The notes: a model not told the origin generated them from the letters alone. A stretch of DNA of 64,000 bases from Plicaturopsis crispa FD-325 SS-3 (GCA_000827205.1 KN832558.1:1104239-1168238); one strand, 5' to 3'; positions 45,050 through 56,525 are shown, counted from the stretch's first letter. Program-made: numbers and translations.

Positions 45050-46272
45050 ATGTCTACCGCCGCCAGCAAAGACGAATCCGACGACGAGCAGCTCGACCGT
45101 CTCTTCAGAGACTTGTCTGTATCTGGGGAAGACCGTCGCAGGCCCACAACGTCCAGTGAGTTTTCCGTTGGCATAATTCTTTGTTCGGTCGCACCACTTA
45201 ACCCTCACCAGGCATCAGCCATGTAACAACCCCGGCCACTCGTACTCAGCCCTCGCCGCTGCTATCAAATACTGCGGCCTCTCGGCCTTTCTACCTAGTC
45301 TCAGCCGGTAAGGAGGTCGGTGCTATGAAACACTGGTAAGTCCATGTACGCAGGTGTTATCTTGGCTCACGCCGGTTCAGGTATGAGGCGGGCGACGCGA
45401 CACAAGGCGTTCCCGGCTCCCAAGTCAATAAGGTTGATACCGCTAGGCGTCAGGGCTCGCGCTACCGGCCTTTGCCCCCTTCGCCGTCGCCCGTCCCATC
45501 TCCTGCCGCTCCCCCTCGCGTCGCTCTCACCCAGTCCCCCTCCCCAGCTTCACCCGCCTCAAGCGCCGGCCCGCTTCCTCTCCCGTACTACCCATACACC
45601 GTCCACGGCTTGCCCATGGATGGTGCGGCTATCGAGCGCGCATTGGCAAACCCACATATCTCCCCCCAGGCTCCGCCTCGCCCTCTCCCCGCCCCACATC
45701 GCGGCGCGGTCTACGTTGTAGCACGGGGCAAGGTACCTGGCGTATATCTCAACTAGTACGTAACCCCATCTCGCCTTAACAACTACTCGCACGCTAACCC
45801 ACCATTGCAGCCCCGATTGCCTCCTCTCCATCAAAGGTGTCTCGGGAGCCGTCTATCAGAAGTACGCCACGCTTCATCATGGGCTGGGTGCGTGGTCCAT
45901 CGCCTGGGGAGCAGGCAAAGTTGGCTTGCCTCTTCCCCGTTCCACTGGAGGCCCTTCGCGCAGCGAGCAGCGCCCAGCCCCGCTATCTCCCCGCCCATGG
46001 TACCTTGTGCCTGTCAGCGCCCCATCGTCCCGCCAGCAGGAACCCCGCCCCATCGTCGTATTTAAAGGCACAACCACCGGCGTGTTCAATGACTGGTGGG
46101 TAGCTATTACATTCCTGAAGAAGTGTGCTGACAACCGTCTAGGCTTGAATGTGCTGACTACGTGGTAGGAATTTCGTGCGCTATATACAACAGCTTCAAT
46201 ACCCAGAGAGAGGCTCGCCAGGCGTATACAGCGGCGCTCCGCGACGGATATGTTGTCCTCCTTACACGATAG
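45050..46272 (+). CDS. Protein with RNase H1 N-terminal-like (viroplasmin) modules
   Basis: Starts MSTAASKDESDDEQLDRLFR. After an intron a first module reads RPFYLVSAGKEVGAMKHWYE and GVPGSQVNKV. A Pro/Ser-rich linker follows. A second module reads GAVYVVARGKVPGVYLNPDC, LLSIKGVSGAVYQKYATLHH and GLGAWSIAWG. A third, weaker one reads IVVFKGTTTGVFNDWNFVRY, with GVYSGALRDGYVVLLTR at the end. The pattern YxVxxGxxPGVY...W/C...V.G..GA.Y..F is that of the RNase H1 N-terminal (hybrid-binding, Cauli_VI) domain, which binds RNA-DNA hybrids. No RNase H catalytic domain is present. Binding of hybrids or dsRNA is therefore inferred. It lies in the KDZ element next to the SR-repeat gene. Confidence 0.6.
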
Positions 46273-47442
46273 TTTTTACTTTGTCCTTTAAAATAGTGCT
46301 GTTGAATGTGAACAAGTCTCGCTTTCTGAAAATGTGATTTAAAGGCTCGACGTGTGCATTGACGGAAAGTGAGCCAACTGCGGAGTTGCCCCAGTCTTAT
46401 TAAGTATAGATAAGATACCTCAGACCTACGGTGCATATTTGCAGCAGCGAGACTGAACCATCCAACAACTTGAACAACATTTCAGGTGCGGATTCTGCCA
46501 TATGAACGCAGTACAATCATACGGGATACACTGGACCATACTTTGACATGAAAATGTGATGGCTAAACTATGAAATGAAGGTGTTTGAGTAGGGTACCAA
46601 AAGTCGCAAACTGTCGCAAACTTTTGCCCAAGTCGCGAGGGTTTACATGCGCGCGTTCAGTTGTGTGCACGGACCACACAAGTGCAGCCAAACATGGCAC
46701 GCGCGCACGGACCCCGCTCAACACATATATAATCTGTCCACTTTTCATTCCGTCCACCTGTAATCCCCACTATTTTGCCCTCGTACGCTAGCGTCCGCTG
46801 TGGTTCCTCAAGTCCTCAGTCTGCCGTTGGTAAGCTTTGCGTCGTCTTAGCTCTGTATTCTTTAACTCAGAGTTGCGTTGTGGCATTTTATTTAGGTGGT
46901 CGGTTCACCTGGTGGGCGGCGTGTTGATTCATAGGTATGTACATTATGCGGTCGACGCTAATGATATTCACTGACATGTTCGGGTACACAGTTGCGCGGT
47001 CAGGACATTCCGCTCGACGTCTTGTCGCAGGCCGCCTGTTGACATTGGTCATGGGCGCGTAGTGTGGGTGGGCTTTGAGGGCGTGGGCGGTTGAGGTGGG
47101 GTGCGTCGAAGGTGACCACGCGCGGCTGCAAGGCGGGGTTTGCGTTTCTGTTGGTGTGGGGAGGGTATCGTCAAAATTTTTGTATGGGGCGGGTATCGTC
47201 AAATTTGTAGCTAGGCAATATAAAGATTTTTTCAAATAATATGCATGCTCCTGGGCGCTCAGAAAAGGGGGATGAAGTCAGTGTTGAAGTTTTTCCTGCA
47301 GACCGGCGCAGTGTGCGACAAGTTCGCCGTCGATGCAAAGCCGCGTTTGGCAGCCCTGACTGGCGCGAGTTCAGTAGCGATACCGCCGTCCCATTTGTTG
47401 ACTTCTGTTTTTGTACCAGGATTCCCTCTTGCATCGTTGCTC
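46273..47442. other. Non-coding spacer in the KDZ element
   Basis: Between two cargo genes. A direct repeat of GGTATCGTCAAA occurs near 47165 and 47191. No exon supported. Confidence 0.4.
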
Positions 47443-48283
47443 TCATGCCTCGACCACGGATGTCTGCAGAGGCCAAAGCCGCTGCACGTAGACGCACCAA
47501 CTCAGACCATTATTGGAAGTACGTTGGCGTCGCTTTCTCCAAACGCCGTGCTAAAGGATTCGTCTCAGATACCGCGCGGAAAAACTAGTGAAGCAACGCC
47601 TGCGTAGTCGGAGGAACCGAGAGGACAAGTGAGTGTGCACTGCTTTGCGTATCTGCGTCCCGTCACCTTTTTTCTCCAGGAAGAACGACCGCGCGATGAT
47701 GAGCGTCAAGCCCGAAGACCTGCCAGGCCCTGAGGAGCCGTACGTTTTCCTTTGCGTTTGCCATACTGCCCCGCTCACGACTTGCATTAGCGTATATCTT
47801 GGTGATTTCGCGCATGCATGTGCAGAGGAAGCTCGAGCGCTGTGCACCTTGTGCAGCCCGGACGACAGCGGCGGCGTCGTCGGTGATGACGACCGCGCCG
47901 GCAGGGATGGCTCCGACAGCGGCGACGTCGTCGGCGATGACGATGACGGGGATGGCTCCGACGACCCATACAGAGACACGCGCGAGGGGGGGCTGGTTTA
48001 TTTTATGCAGGAGCTCAATCTATGGGCCGATCTTCGTGGCCCCATCGATTCCCTTCCTGCCTCGCTGCTGGACGAACGTACCGATGCTTTGGCTAGTGGT
48101 ATGTTGAAGGAGTGGTGCGCGCGGTGTCAGGGCGAGGCGTTCAAGGGTAGACGCATGGTAGGGGAGGTGCTTGGGGCATGCGCAAAATCGGGGCCGGTGG
48201 GCGGCGAGGTCTTGGAGTTTTTGTCGAACCTTTTCTCCCGTGCACACGCAGCGGTGGCGGCGTTGGAGCTATATTCGTTGTAG
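47443..48283 (+). CDS. KDZ-cargo protein, basic N-terminus and acidic repeat
   Basis: Exons join in frame from MPRPRMSAEAKAAARRRTNS (47443) through YWKVKQRLRSRRNREDK and DRAMMSVKPEDLPGPEEP to a long last exon. That exon has two imperfect copies of GVVGDDDRAGRDGSDS / DVVGDDDDGDGSDDP, then FMQELNLWADLRGPIDSL, ASGMLKEWCARCQGEAFKGR and FLSNLFSRAHAAVAALELYS. The basic N-terminus resembles the short basic segments of transposon-linked fungal proteins that may bind DNA. Several Cys residues (CTLC, CARC) could bind metal. Function is unknown. Confidence 0.55.
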
Positions 48284-48938
48284 TCGGGCAATATATTCTT
48301 TGACCTATGGACAAAAAGCGGCGTCGCCGCGTATCCTATAGGTTGCACGTGTGCTTCGCGCGCCGCGCTTGGCCGCTCTTTGTTGAAATTGCGGCGTTTT
48401 TATGACCGCCGTTCATATTTATTTAAACCCCAACCTCTGCCAGCCTTTCTCCCCTCCCTATTCCTCCGCCTCTCCAACGTTTGACTCCCTCCTTGCGGTC
48501 GGTTGACCTGTTCAGACCCAAGTAAGTCTAATTTGCTTTTGTTTTATCCCCCATTCCCGCCTTGCCCGCCATACTCCCCTGCAAGCTAAGGCTGTGTCAG
48601 ACCCAGGCACTACCGCGGTGCGCAGGGGTCCAAGGGTCTCTTTCTGTGTGGAGGGTATCTGCTTGCCAGAACTCCCGAGCAAGCCAAAGCTGTGTCAGAC
48701 CCAGGCACTACGGCGGCGCGCTCGGGTTAGGCAACGCGTACCCTCACGCGTCGCGTCCGCATCCATTTGTTTCTCTTTCTTTCTTAACCTTGCTGACTCA
48801 GGTTCTCTATCAGGTTTCGATATGGTGGGGGCCCGCTCGGTGAGTAGGCGCGGTTTTTGTCGGTTTACGAGGTTTGTACTGACCCAGCCACAGACGCGTT
48901 CTGGGCGCGAGTTTACGCCCTATCAAGGCACCGTCACC
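48284..48938. other. 5' region of the dioxygenase gene with a direct repeat
   Basis: Two imperfect copies of a 43-bp unit lie at 48581-48623 and 48679-48721 (both contain GCTGTGTCAGACCCAGGCAC). They sit upstream of the dioxygenase start and could be regulatory. Confidence 0.5.
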
Positions 48939-50577
48939 ATGGTCAAGACAACGTTCTCCATTGACGATGCAGTCTTTGACGCAATGGCCCTGGCGGACGA
49001 GCGCGGCGTGAATGGCGAGGGCGATAGTGAGGGCGCAGAGGTCGACTCCGCCTCCCAGCCGTCAACACCCTGGCAACGCCCACAGTCGCCCCTGCCTCTG
49101 CTCCCCGCAACCCCGGCAGCCTCACCCGCTTGCAAACCTCTCGATGAACCCCCCTCCCCCCTCACCCCCCTGCCATGCGACTTGGATGAGCCGCCGGCAG
49201 CGCTCTTTTCAGTTCTCGAACCGGACTCCTCCATCCCCAATCTTCAGCTGCCGCCCCCAAATTTCCCGCTTGGGAGATCTCCACCGGGCTCCCCCGTCGA
49301 ATCCACCGTCGCCGCGCACAAGCGCGACGGTGCTCGCAAGCGCCGCCAGAAGCGCCGCGCCGCTGCTAAGGCCAACGGTCCGCACGGGTACAAGGTTCGC
49401 TCCTCGCTGTCGAAGAAACACCGCCATATTCCCGCCATGAAGGTGCAGTTCTCCGCGTCGAAACTGCACGTCGCTAAGGGCGCGTTTATTGGGCGCCGCA
49501 TCACGGGTGGGCGGAAGATGGCGTACACATTGGCGGAGCTTCTGGGGCAGGGGTTTTCGGTGCACTCTTGGAATGGATGGTGAGTGCAATAGCTTCTGTG
49601 CTGCTGACTCTCCGCTGATCCTGCGCCTAGGGACGCGGAGACCTTCCTGGACAGCCACGGTCGCGTCATCTTGGCGCTGGCGGCGATGCCCAAGCAGCCC
49701 GGATGGGACGGTGTTATCGCGCAAGCCACCGCAAAGGTTCTGGGGTCAGGCGACCGCGTGAATGCCGACGGTCTTCACCGCCGCGGGCAGTATAAATCTC
49801 TACCGGTGGGCGTGTCCTATGGTGGGGGGCAGAAGGTAATTGTGCATTCTCGATGCCCTTTCGCTGGCTTATGAGGGGTTCCCACAGGCGCCCGGCAACC
49901 TTCGACAAACCAAGGGAAATCAGCGCGTCCTCCGGGAGCTCCTCGATGACGGCGCGATTAAGCGAATCGCCGGGTTTCAAAGCAGTGAGTCTGGCCGCGC
50001 CTACCGCCGTCTCATTTAACATAGGTTATGCACAGGCGCCCTCGCCTTCTATGGCCCCAAAATCTTCCAAGACATCTCCAAGACTACCGAGAAACTTCAC
50101 CGCCGACACTCACATCTCCGCCGCAATTTTAGTAACAGCATCTATCCCACCATGACTTTCAACTTCGGGCCTGCAACCGTCTGCTTCGAGCATACCGACT
50201 CCGGCAACGGGCCCGTTTACTGGTGCGCCGTCACTCCCGGCGGCAGCTACAACCCCAAGCTCGGAGGCCACCTCATCCTCTTTGATCTCAAGTTGATCAT
50301 CGAGTTTCCGCCCGGATCGACTATTCTCCTCCCATCCGGGAGCATGCGCCATGGAAATGTTCCCATCCAGGAGGGCGAAACTCGGATGTCGATCACGCAG
50401 TACTGCCCGGGGGGCCTCACCCGCTGGGTTCGGTATGGGTTCAAGACTGCGGATGCGCTTGGGAAGGACAGGGTTGACAAGATTATCGGTGACGGTCACA
50501 AACGATGGCGCAGGGCTCTGCGAAAGTTCTCGAGGGTGGATGACCTGTGCCAGGACCGCATGAATGTCTTTGCTTAG
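48939..50577 (+). CDS. TET/JBP-type 2-oxoglutarate Fe(II) dioxygenase
   Basis: Four exons: 48939-49579, 49631-49835, 49888-49984 and 50036-50577. The N-terminal part is Pro-rich, then very basic (HKRDGARKRRQKRRAAAKAN), which may bind DNA. The catalytic half is the double-stranded beta-helix of the TET/JBP family: TFNFGPATVCFEHTD (the H-x-D iron site is HTD), VYWCAVTPGGSYNPKLGGHL, ILFDLKLIIEFPPGSTILLP, then SMRHGNVPIQEGETRMSITQ. The latter supplies the distal His and the 2-oxoglutarate-binding Arg. FCPGG-like QYCPGGLTRWV follows. The family oxidises 5-methylcytosine (or thymine in JBP). KDZ elements of basidiomycetes are known to carry such genes. All key residues look present, so activity is plausible but not shown. 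Confidence 0.85.
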
Positions 50578-50781
50578 ATTACATTGTATCCCCGGCGTCC
50601 TTTCTAATTGAATGCTTTCTTGTGGCTCACAAAGATGCGCGAAGTACGCCGCAAAATGCAAACTACGGAGGCCTCAGCCCGGGATAAGCAAGCTGGAACG
50701 GTCACGTGTAATCGTACGCGTCGGTTAGCTTTTGTTGATTGTGCCCAAGTTCCCACCGCCCCTTTCAGCCATCCACAGTCC

Positions 50782-53094
50782 ATGGCAAAAAAAAAGAAAC
50801 CCCCTGCTACCTTCCATATCCATGGCGAGCCCCCTGCCTCCTCTAGCGTGTTGTCTGTCTTGTCGAGGCCAGGAAGAATGCGAATGCAGGTCTTTACCTC
50901 CCGCATTGACCTCCCTCCGCCAGCGCCTGTCCCCCCCGTGGTGACCGCCCCTTCAACGCCTTGGTTCGACTTCTCCCAGGACAATTTCGAGGACCCGCGG
51001 ATGGAGGGCTTAGGCACGGAGGACATTGCAGGCCTGGAGGTCTGTACAAAAATACCTGCTAAGCGGTATCAAAACTCGGTATGTCTTCAACGTCCTCCAG
51101 TGGGTGAGTGCACTCAACGAAAATCACTTCCCCACACAGGATGAGCCCCTGCTGACCTTCATGCCATTCCGCGATGAATACGGGCTGGAGCTTCTCCGGC
51201 TGGAAGGAAGAGGCGGGTATTCCGCCAGCACCGGGTGCCAGGACTGCCGCGCGTTGTCGCCGAGTTTCCGCTGTGAAGAGTGCGGCAAAGGGTCCCTTTT
51301 ATGCAAGGATTGCATCGTCGAGAGGCACCGGCACCTTCCCCTACATTTCATTCAAGTGCGTTCACACCCCTGCCCCGCTGCATACGTGCTAACCCTGCAA
51401 TAGGCCTGGAGGGATGGTTTTTTTCGCCGCGTCCGGTTACGTGAACTGGGGCTCAGAGTGCAGCTCGGGCACAGCGACGGCAGGATTTGTCCACACCGCC
51501 AATCCGGACACCAAAATTTCATTGTCATTCACACCAACGGCATCCACCGCGTCGCCGTAGACTTCTGCGGCTGCGAACCTGGCTTCGACCGATTCCGACA
51601 AGTGCTTCGCAGAGCTTGGTGGCCCGCCACCCCCCTGGAGCCACAAAGCTGCGCCACCATGGAGGTGCTCCGCCTTTTCCACACCGTCAACCTTCAGGGC
51701 CGAATCAGCGCCTTCGACTTCTACAAGTCGCTCGAGCTGATGACAAACCCGAACAGGCTTAACCCCCTGCCTGTGAGTTTGCACCGCCTGCAACTTATTG
51801 CTTTGCTGACTTTTGGCCAAGGATCGCCTGGCCGTCTTCATGATCATCATACGCGAATGGCGCAACATGATAATGCTGAAGCGTGCTGGGCGATTTCACC
51901 TGGGTGGGGTGGAGGGGACGGGGCTGGGGGAGCTCGCGTTGAAGTGCCGCGCCTGCCCGCATCCAGGAATCAACCTGCCGCCCGATTGGAGGATGATGGC
52001 GTCGTGAGTCGCAAACGTCGCGCGGGTCTCCGGTAGTGCTAATCCTGGGTCACTGCAGATATCTCGTCCGGACAACGCTGCACGAGGACGCCAACTTCCG
52101 ACTGTCCAACAAAGCTCGCGCCAACGGACACCGCGACCCCGTTCTTGGCCCTGGGTGGGCGTACCTCGTAGACAAGCGATTGTACGCCGAGCACCTCAAG
52201 AATTACATTCACCAAGACGAGGTGGGGTTTCGATGATGATCTCCCTCGACCAGCGCGCTAACTCCCGAGGTTCCGTAGATTGCAACTTGCTCGGGCTTCG
52301 CCGCGTTGATCCTCGCCAACTTAAAGCGTCTCAAGGGTATAACTTCAACGGGCGTTGGGGGGGTGATGTGCGATGACGAGATGTGGAGAGCACAGGGTGT
52401 TGGTGATCTCCAGAAAGGGGAGCGGTGGGTGGCGCTTATGCCCTTTTCGTTCTACGCTAACTATTGGACGTTTACGGGGACAGGTTCTCCAACATGGATT
52501 ATCTTTTTTTCTCTGCGGCAAAAGGCGTCGAGACCCCCGTCCTACTTACCTACGACATTGCCTGCCAGTGGAGCCGAAACCTCTGGAAGCGCGCACCGAG
52601 CATGCCCGCCCACCTCGGCCCCTTTGTTCCTGCAAGTGCAGTCACATTCAAGGTCCCCAAACTGCACCTTCATGGCCACGAAGAGAAGTGCCAAGCTCCC
52701 TTTTCTTTGAACTACACGCCGGGCGCTGGGCAGAAGGACGGTGAAGGGATTGAGCGGGGCTGGTCATCCATCAACGGCGCTTCGAAGAGTACCAAGGAGA
52801 TGGGCCCCGGTGCACGCAGCGATACGCTGGACGACTTTTTTCAGTTTGACAACTACAAAAAGATGACCGGCCTAGGTAAGCAGGCTTCATCGTCGCCTCT
52901 GCATTGCTTTGGTTAATGTCTTCCAGGGGATCGGCTTCTTCGCCGCCTGCTTGAGGCAATTCCGGAGGCCATGGAGCGTCGGTCGGAATATGACGCATTC
53001 GACCGCATGCTCCGAGAGCATCGTCAGGAGGAGGTGGAGGAGTGGGAGGGGATGCTGCGCGACTGGGAGGCTGACCATGATCAGCCCTGCCCGT
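50782..53094 (+). CDS. KDZ transposase, CxC2 domain and catalytic part
   Basis: Starts MAKKKKPPATFHIHGEPPAS. After the first intron DEPLLTFMPFRDEYGLELLR precedes the CxC2 zinc module: CQDCRALSPSFRCEECGKGS, CKDCIVERHRHLPLHFIQ and later CGCEPGFDRFRQVLRRAWWP. The KDZ catalytic domain follows: LHEDANFRLSNKARANGHRD, TSTGVGGVMCDDEMWRAQGV, GDLQKGERFSNMDYLFFSAA, VLLTYDIACQWSRNLWKR, FKVPKLHLHGHEEKCQAPFS and DGEGIERGWSSINGASKSTK. The acidic residues in HEDANF, YDIACQW and GEGIER fit the catalytic triad of the family. The exon after the intron at 52871-52926 leads into DHDQPCP and then meets an LTR-type insertion. The C-terminal part of the gene lies further right. Confidence 0.88.
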
Positions 53095-53368
53095 TGTCAG
53101 AATGCAAAGAGCACCCTAGTCCCCATGCAGCAGGCTGGTTAAGGCCTAGTGTGAACTAACAGAGAAGTCACCGGTCAAAGAGAACAAACACTGCGAGGTT
53201 CGCGGGTGAGGTACGATACACAAGAACGAGCTGTATATATATGATCCAACAACCCTCTGCCCTAGTCATGTGACCAATGACTCGGTCTGACTCACTCTGA
53301 CTCACTCTACCCCTGAGCTGCAAACGCGCACACACAAACCCAAATCCCAACACCCGTATCGTCTAACA
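53095..53368. mobile_element. LTR-like sequence, copy 1, inside the KDZ transposase
   Basis: 274 bp beginning TGTCAGA and ending TCTAACA, so the ends are inverted copies of TGTYAGA, as in LTRs. It contains a TATATATA motif. A second, identical copy lies at 54748-55021. It interrupts the transposase gene. Family is not identified; no internal retroelement genes are visible in this window. Confidence 0.55.
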
Positions 53369-54080
53369 ATGCCCAGTGAGCTGCACCCCGACCCTATCTT
53401 GCCATGATAATGACACAACTTACAGCCCTCACCATTGCCGATGTTCGGCTCGAACTTGCGAAGGAGGAGCAGAAGCGGGCGGAGAAAGGGGAGGTTGGGC
53501 TGCACGAAACGACGCCGAGCGCCTTCCTGCTGCTGGGCATGGAGATCGAGGGTGCACAGTACGTCGCAACATTTTTCTTTCCACTGCACCATCGCTTAAA
53601 AACGTCGGGCAGGCGCGTTCTAGCAAGGGACGTTAAATCCAGGACCCGGCTTACATCCCTTCAAGATACGTCCCTTCAGGAGCGCCGAACAGCCATCTAT
53701 AGGAAAATCCGCCGCTTTGAAACCCTCCAACACATCTATATGCCTCGACTACACGCCGCTCCTCCCCGTACTGTAGGTGTTGCCACGATCAGCAATGCTA
53801 GGCCGGGAGACAAAGTCGCCAATGCCGAGGATGTTCCGATTTACTTGCCGTCGTCGCTGGATAGCGAGGCGCGACGCTTTTCGTGTACTGCGGGGCTGGC
53901 CGACATCGAGGCGCGTCTGCGATACGCGGAGAGCGTCGAGACGTTGGAGACGCTTCGCCGACACCTGCGCACACGGACGTGCATGAATCGATTCAAGATC
54001 AAGAACTACACTGGTCAGAAGGCAAATACGCGTGCTCGTATGTCGCAGGCGACGGTGGACGAGCAGGTTTTCCTGGCAAA
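53095..54080. repeat. 986-bp segment identical to 54748-55733
   Basis: LTR plus part of the transposase C-terminal exons, ending at the run of Ns. It is an exact copy, offset by 1,653 bp, of the segment on the far side of the gap. An assembly duplicate is the simplest explanation. Confidence 0.85.
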
Positions 54081-54591
54081 NNNNNNNNNNNNNNNNNNNN
54101 NNNNNNNNNNNNNNNNNNNNNNNNNNNNNNNNNNNNNNNNNNNNNNNNNNNNNNNNNNNNNNNNNNNNNNNNNNNNNNNNNNNNNNNNNNNNNNNNNNNN
54201 NNNNNNNNNNNNNNNNNNNNNNNNNNNNNNNNNNNNNNNNNNNNNNNNNNNNNNNNNNNNNNNNNNNNNNNNNNNNNNNNNNNNNNNNNNNNNNNNNNNN
54301 NNNNNNNNNNNNNNNNNNNNNNNNNNNNNNNNNNNNNNNNNNNNNNNNNNNNNNNNNNNNNNNNNNNNNNNNNNNNNNNNNNNNNNNNNNNNNNNNNNNN
54401 NNNNNNNNNNNNNNNNNNNNNNNNNNNNNNNNNNNNNNNNNNNNNNNNNNNNNNNNNNNNNNNNNNNNNNNNNNNNNNNNNNNNNNNNNNNNNNNNNNNN
54501 NNNNNNNNNNNNNNNNNNNNNNNNNNNNNNNNNNNNNNNNNNNNNNNNNNNNNNNNNNNNNNNNNNNNNNNNNNNNNNNNNTAGGCCGAAA
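54081..54591. other. Assembly gap (run of N)
   Basis: 511 unresolved bases. Read frames through it are meaningless. Confidence 0.99.
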
Positions 54592-54747
54592 AGGCGACGG
54601 GCGAAAAACGCTTGCATTGTTTTACATCCTGAAGGGGAAGGATGGTGCTGCGACCCACCGGCAGACACAGAAAACATTGATTATTTTACATCCCCAAGTG
54701 ACAAGAAAAGGATGGCTGGGCACTCGCCAGACAGAGGAACCCGCGAA
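54592..54747. mobile_element. Possible edge of the internal region of an LTR element
   Basis: 156 bp of unique sequence between the gap and LTR copy 2. It matches neither flank of LTR copy 1. It could be the first or last internal stretch of an inserted LTR element. A TTTTACATCCTGAAGGGG and TTTTACATCCCCAAG pair recurs within it. Too short to assign. Confidence 0.35.
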
Positions 54748-55021
54748 TGTCAGAATGCAAAGAGCACCCTAGTCCCCATGCAGCAGGCTGGTTAAGGCCT
54801 AGTGTGAACTAACAGAGAAGTCACCGGTCAAAGAGAACAAACACTGCGAGGTTCGCGGGTGAGGTACGATACACAAGAACGAGCTGTATATATATGATCC
54901 AACAACCCTCTGCCCTAGTCATGTGACCAATGACTCGGTCTGACTCACTCTGACTCACTCTACCCCTGAGCTGCAAACGCGCACACACAAACCCAAATCC
55001 CAACACCCGTATCGTCTAACA
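54748..55021. mobile_element. LTR-like sequence, copy 2
   Basis: Identical to copy 1 at 53095-53368 as read by eye. If both are real LTRs of one element, the identity means a very young insertion; if the duplication is an assembly artefact the two are the same LTR. Confidence 0.55.
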
Positions 55022-55078
55022 ATGCCCAGTGAGCTGCACCCCGACCCTATCTTGCCATGATAATGACACAACTTACAG

Positions 55079-56525
55079 CCCTCACCATTGCCGATGTTCG
55101 GCTCGAACTTGCGAAGGAGGAGCAGAAGCGGGCGGAGAAAGGGGAGGTTGGGCTGCACGAAACGACGCCGAGCGCCTTCCTGCTGCTGGGCATGGAGATC
55201 GAGGGTGCACAGTACGTCGCAACATTTTTCTTTCCACTGCACCATCGCTTAAAAACGTCGGGCAGGCGCGTTCTAGCAAGGGACGTTAAATCCAGGACCC
55301 GGCTTACATCCCTTCAAGATACGTCCCTTCAGGAGCGCCGAACAGCCATCTATAGGAAAATCCGCCGCTTTGAAACCCTCCAACACATCTATATGCCTCG
55401 ACTACACGCCGCTCCTCCCCGTACTGTAGGTGTTGCCACGATCAGCAATGCTAGGCCGGGAGACAAAGTCGCCAATGCCGAGGATGTTCCGATTTACTTG
55501 CCGTCGTCGCTGGATAGCGAGGCGCGACGCTTTTCGTGTACTGCGGGGCTGGCCGACATCGAGGCGCGTCTGCGATACGCGGAGAGCGTCGAGACGTTGG
55601 AGACGCTTCGCCGACACCTGCGCACACGGACGTGCATGAATCGATTCAAGATCAAGAACTACACTGGTCAGAAGGCAAATACGCGTGCTCGTATGTCGCA
55701 GGCGACGGTGGACGAGCAGGTTTTCCTGGCAAAGGCTCGCTACCAACGATCGCGGGAGGCATACTTTCGGCTGTCCGGCCCAGGCCCGTGGGAGGCGGAC
55801 CTTCAGGTCCTCAAGGACGAGGATGTACGTGGTCTTAACGAGCGCGGGCTCACGCAGAGGGAGAAGGACGAGCGCGATCTCGTTCGGAGAATGGGGGGTA
55901 TGAATGAGGAGGACGAGGCTGACCTCGCAGCCGAGGATCTGAGGGGTGTAGTAATGGATCGGCCGGCTCAGGGGGGAGAGTCAAGGCAGACCATCTCTTG
56001 GCTGTGGATTTCGGGGGTGTCTTGCGAGGATGAGTCGGATCCCCGTATGCACGAAGGTAAGAGGCGTGTTTGATTGGAGTGCAGCCCTGAACTAATTCAC
56101 TTGTACCAGCACTGCGGGTTGAGTGGGCCAAGTCGAAAGCACGGGCTGATCGCTGGGAGGAGGAGGTGCACCTCCTGCTAGAGAAGATGCGCAGGGTGCT
56201 CGCATTCGGATCATGGCAGGGCGAGTGGTGGCGATCGCTAGCCCGCGACATCGACAACCAGGACAAGCCCCTCCGCATTCTCGACAACGCCCGCTTCAAG
56301 CCAAAATACACGGCTCTCGGAGACAGCGCCTTACGAGAGGGGTTTGCTGCCTACGCGCGTGAGCATGCGGCAGTTGAGGACGCGCGCGTTCGCAATTTTG
56401 ACGCAAAATGGAGTGGGGCAATTCGACGCGCTCGCAGCTTGGTTTTGGGCGAGCCGCAAACTGGGCTCGAGGAGGCGGCCAGTCGCCCGATTGTGCTCGA
56501 ACTTGAGGGGGGCGAGCTTGGCTGA
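55079..56525 (+). CDS. KDZ transposase, C-terminal part
   Basis: Continuation of the transposase to the right of the insertion. Exons encode LTIADVRLELAKEEQKRAEK, VGLHETTPSAFLLLGMEIEG, then after an intron RVLARDVKSRTRLTSLQDTS and ERRTAIYRKIRRFETLQHIY. Later blocks are PIYLPSSLDSEARRFSCTAG, ADIEARLRYAESVETLETLR and MNRFKIKNYTGQKANTRARM. After a second intron near 56058-56108 comes VEWAKSKARADRWEEEVHLL, ending in LELEGGELG. These helical, charged segments are the usual C-terminal part of KDZ transposases. The first 655 bp of this part is also present at 53426-54080, just before the gap. I do not join it to the N-terminal part here. Confidence 0.8.

Noticed and set aside
53149-53368. LTR boundary starting at TGTGAAC
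   Set aside because: The two copies share sequence further left to TGTCAGA, which also mirrors the TCTAACA end, so that is the better boundary.
53426-54080. Second transposase C-terminal gene
   Set aside because: It is an exact copy of 55079-55733 next to an assembly gap, so it is not treated as a separate gene.
53883-54772. Open frames running through the N stretch
   Set aside because: They exist only because the unknown bases hold no stop codons.
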